This document shows positions 61,613-64,000 of a stretch of 64,000 nucleotides of DNA, in pieces. The notes beneath the pieces were generated by a model. That model was not told the origin of the DNA. It did not search any database and saw only the letters and a program-made list of their open reading frames with translations. Every line of letters starts with the position of its first letter. Position 1 is the first letter of the stretch. Made by a program: the position numbers and the translations under genes. The DNA lies in NCBI GenBank assembly GCA_013396755.1, contig VWZF01005817.1, positions 66,588 through 130,587 of the forward strand. Reading direction: 5' to 3'. Origin of the DNA: Sclerurus mexicanus (Eukaryota > Chordata > Aves > Passeriformes > Furnariidae).

Positions 61613-62841
61613 ACTTGCCTGGTGTGAATTCACAGTAGATGATTTTAATGGTTTGACCACATCCCTGGCTAACCTGTGAAGGTTTGGCTCTAGCTGTGTC
61701 TGTCTTCAAAACAGCAAAGTAAAAAACCACCAACAGGGACCAATCTAAAAAATTACCTCTGCGCAACAGAGTTCAGTTTTGCTCCAGAGCCATTTTAGCA
61801 CTGAGACAAAACCAAAAACCATAGCCTTGTGCCCACAAAGAGTTTATGAAAATTTTGAATGAGGCTTTTTTTTTTTTATATGTGAAGGTTCTTCTTCCAT
61901 CGTTGCAAGATGCCATTGTCATTGGTCTGTAGGACTTGCAGTTTCAGAAAGTTTATCTTGCATTTTGGCACTCGGGCTCCCTGCAGTGTGAGGGGCTGAT
62001 GGTGCTCGGGTCTGCTTTTTGGACCTGTGCTCCTCTTCTGTACAGGAAGTTTTCACTGAAATCAGCCAATATTGGACATTTATTTCTCCCTAAAACTTTA
62101 CCACCCTACTAATCCCTGTGGGTTTTACTCTGGATTTTTCTCCTGGAGTGTTTTTGAAGGGGATGTCTGAACTGCAGGCATCAGAGATGTGCTGAGGTAG
62201 GTTTTGGGGAGCAGCCAGTGCTATGCACTGCAGAACCACTGCAGATGTTGATTAGACCAGGCCAGCAAACGAACTGAAGCTCCACAGCTGTGACTGTGCT
62301 GTAAACAGTGACGTGGGGCACTGGTGGAATGCTGGCTTGGACAGCTGTGTGTCTCCTCAGCTGCCACCAAAGGGCTCCTTCAACAGCTTTTCTGTGGCTC
62401 ATCCTGAACCCATCAACTGGTATTTCAGGAGTTCTGCAAGCTTGATTCTTTATCAGGCAGATTTTCCTGGGAGAGCTCAGTAACATCATCCTGTGTTCAT
62501 GGAGCGTCTCCTCAGTCTCTTTTCTATCCCAGTTGGCCTAGTTCTCCCATTTCTCAGCTGGCTGACTCTAATCTGAGACCATCAGCATGCAATACTGTTG
62601 TGTTATTAATCACTCATGATATAATTTGTGCATTTTCCATGTTTTGTTTGCTCCCAACTTCCTCCTTGTGCCTTTGTGCAAGAAGTCCTGCGTTATCGTA
62701 GTTCTTTAGTTGGAATTTACATCTCTGTGCCTATTTTTGTGTTTGTTTGTTGTTTGGTTTGGGGAATTCTTTTGATTGCCATAACTTGCTTCAGTGTTTT
62801 CTTTTGTGTTCTGATTTTCCTTTCCTCTCATGCCTTTACAG

Positions 62842-62874
62842 TCTCATTTGGAATATGCAAGCACCTACCCAGTG
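62842..62874 (+). CDS. LRRFIP1: Probable LRRFIP1 cassette exon 7 (33 nt)
   Basis: A strong pyrimidine tract and CTTTACAG acceptor are followed by eleven codons, SHLEYASTYPV, then a good donor GTG|GTGAGA. It is phase 0 and a multiple of three, like every other complete exon here. After exon 6 the reading becomes GSLR-SHLEYASTYPV, which resembles the Leu-Glu-Tyr segment that follows the SVGSRGSLR block in some LRRFIP family isoforms. That resemblance is from memory and moderate, so the exon is probable rather than certain. Confidence 0.6.
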
Positions 62875-63951
62875 GTGAGAATAGTCTGCAAGTTCTGCAG
62901 TGTGTGTGTTTAAAAACTAATAATGGAGAAGAAACTAACACGAGTGGTGATAAGTGGTCTGAGATAAGGGGTGATCTGGAAGGATGCTGAGACAGTTTGT
63001 GGTGTGTGATGTGAAGATGCCACTTCCCTCTCCTACTGCTCGGATGGAGTTCAGATGAAGAGTAGCAAATGATTAGAGATCCAGTCCAGGTCTAGCTCAG
63101 TAGTTACCACAGGACAGGGCAGAATGGCTTTTACTTCCCCTAACATACTGTCTCTGTTACAGTCTGTCCATTGTTTGGCCAGCTGCATCCAAATTTATTT
63201 CAGCATAGGTCTGGAAATGAATAAAACACTCATAAACTCATTCTGATTAGATCTGGAAAGGTAATGGGACAAACACGCTGCTTCCCAAAGCTGCAGCTTG
63301 TGTTGAGCTGTTACCTTGAGTTTGGAGGGCAAGATCAATGTAATAATAATACAAGGAGAGCCAAGTATTTGCTCCTGTGAACACTGAGGTAAAGCTGACT
63401 GTTGGAAGAACAGAGAGGGGCAGTGAGGACTGGGACTTGCAGCTCAGTTTAAAATACTTCCCGTGGCCTTGTGGCAGCCCTGCATTGAAACAGGGATGTC
63501 TCGGTGTCTGCAGTTTTATAGATCCTCTAGATTTTTCACTCTCCCTCGTTCCTGCCGCCGTTTCCAATTAGGAATGCAATGTATCTATTTGTGCGTGACC
63601 TACATACAGAAATAGTTCAAAGACATTTGGGTTTTGCATGGATGTATTGATGTAGTAAGTATGGACAGCTGGCAGCTCTTTTAATTGACTTACCCAGCAA
63701 GCATGAATGGTTTTAACTGTGGCTACTAAATTTAACAGTGCTATCATCGCTTTTAACAATATTCCCTAACAACAGGTCATTTGACTCTGAGGTTTGATTT
63801 TTTTCTTTCCTGTGTGCTCACTGAGCTGTGTTGTGTGGAGCTGGAGGAGAGCTGGACTGCTGTTTCTGCATGTGGATGTGCATGCCTGGCTGCGGATGGG
63901 TGTGCATAAACTCATTGATCTTCTCATCCTGCATTCTTAATCTCACTGCAG
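62875..63951 (+). other. LRRFIP1: Intron 7 (if the cassette exon is used)
   Basis: 1.1 kb with no repeat or exon recognised. It ends in CATCCTGCATTCTTAATC and then an ACTGCAG acceptor. Confidence 0.6.
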
Positions 63952-64000
63952 GCTGGATTAGAGAATGAGAGGACCAAAAAGAAGAGCTACTCCAAAGCAG
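63952..64000 (+). CDS. LRRFIP1: LRRFIP1 exon 8, cut by the window end
   Basis: After the acceptor CTCACTGCAG the phase-0 frame reads AGLENERTKKKSYSKA plus one base at the window edge, with no stop. The very basic KKKSYSK run and Glu/Asn/Arg content suit the serine/lysine-rich variable linker of LRRFIP1, and phase and strand agree with the upstream exons. I do not recall this exact peptide, so assignment rests on splice signal, frame and context. The coiled-coil domain must lie downstream, outside the window. Confidence 0.6.

Larger units (their letters stand above)
59445..62841 (+). other. LRRFIP1: LRRFIP1 intron 6
   Basis: A 3.4-kb intron holding a TG microsatellite and two CR1 fragments. 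Between them (60176-61311 and 61613-62841) I see only AT-rich intron, with a long T-rich tract before the candidate exon at 62842. Confidence 0.85.

Noticed and set aside
1..64000. CRISPR arrays, bacterial operons, phage or toxin systems
   Set aside because: No regular spacer repeats, ribosome-binding sites or packed ORFs; structure and repeats are those of a bird chromosome.

Overview
The window reads as vertebrate, almost certainly avian, nuclear DNA. Exons are tiny and separated by introns of hundreds to tens of thousands of bases. Most recognisable interspersed repeats are 5'-truncated CR1 LINEs, the main LINE of birds, with their TTCCAAC...ATTCTATGATTCT-type 3' ends, and there is one solo endogenous-retrovirus LTR. 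A songbird is possible from the LTR style, but I cannot prove it. I see no operon, CRISPR, phage, rRNA or tRNA.

One gene explains all the convincing coding signal: the 5' part of LRRFIP1 (also GCF2, TRIP, FLAP1) on the + strand. It has two alternative first exons. Exon 1a (577-666) lies in a GC-rich island with an NRF1-type palindrome. Exon 1b (40444-40488) lies about 40 kb downstream in a second CpG island with a GC box. Both splice in phase 0 to the common exon 2 (45921-46007). Then come an 18-nt microexon (53375-53392), exon 4 (57274-57321), exon 5 (58825-58869), exon 6 (59394-59444), a probable cassette exon (62842-62874) and an exon cut by the window end (63952-64000). Every complete exon is a multiple of three in phase 0, so any can be skipped without a frameshift. 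The coiled-coil body of the protein lies beyond the window.

Layout: 1-335 G/C-rich minisatellite; 300-900 promoter P1; 667-40150 the long P1-specific intron, with CR1 pieces, a CpG-rich block at 23.6-24.1 kb, a 656-bp solo LTR with 5-bp target-site duplications (27733-28388) and a decayed internal CR1 piece (30230-31040); 40150-40720 promoter P2; 40489-64000 the shared exons and their introns, with eight more CR1 fragments, two (TG)n tracts in the region around the gene (one just beyond the exon 6 donor), and a strong inverted repeat upstream of exon 4.

I did not find an undescribed biological system. The points most worth checking are the promoter and cassette-exon architecture, an overlapping upstream ORF at P1 built on a 12-bp repeat, the intragenic CpG block, and two perfect inverted repeats not explained by recognised repeats.
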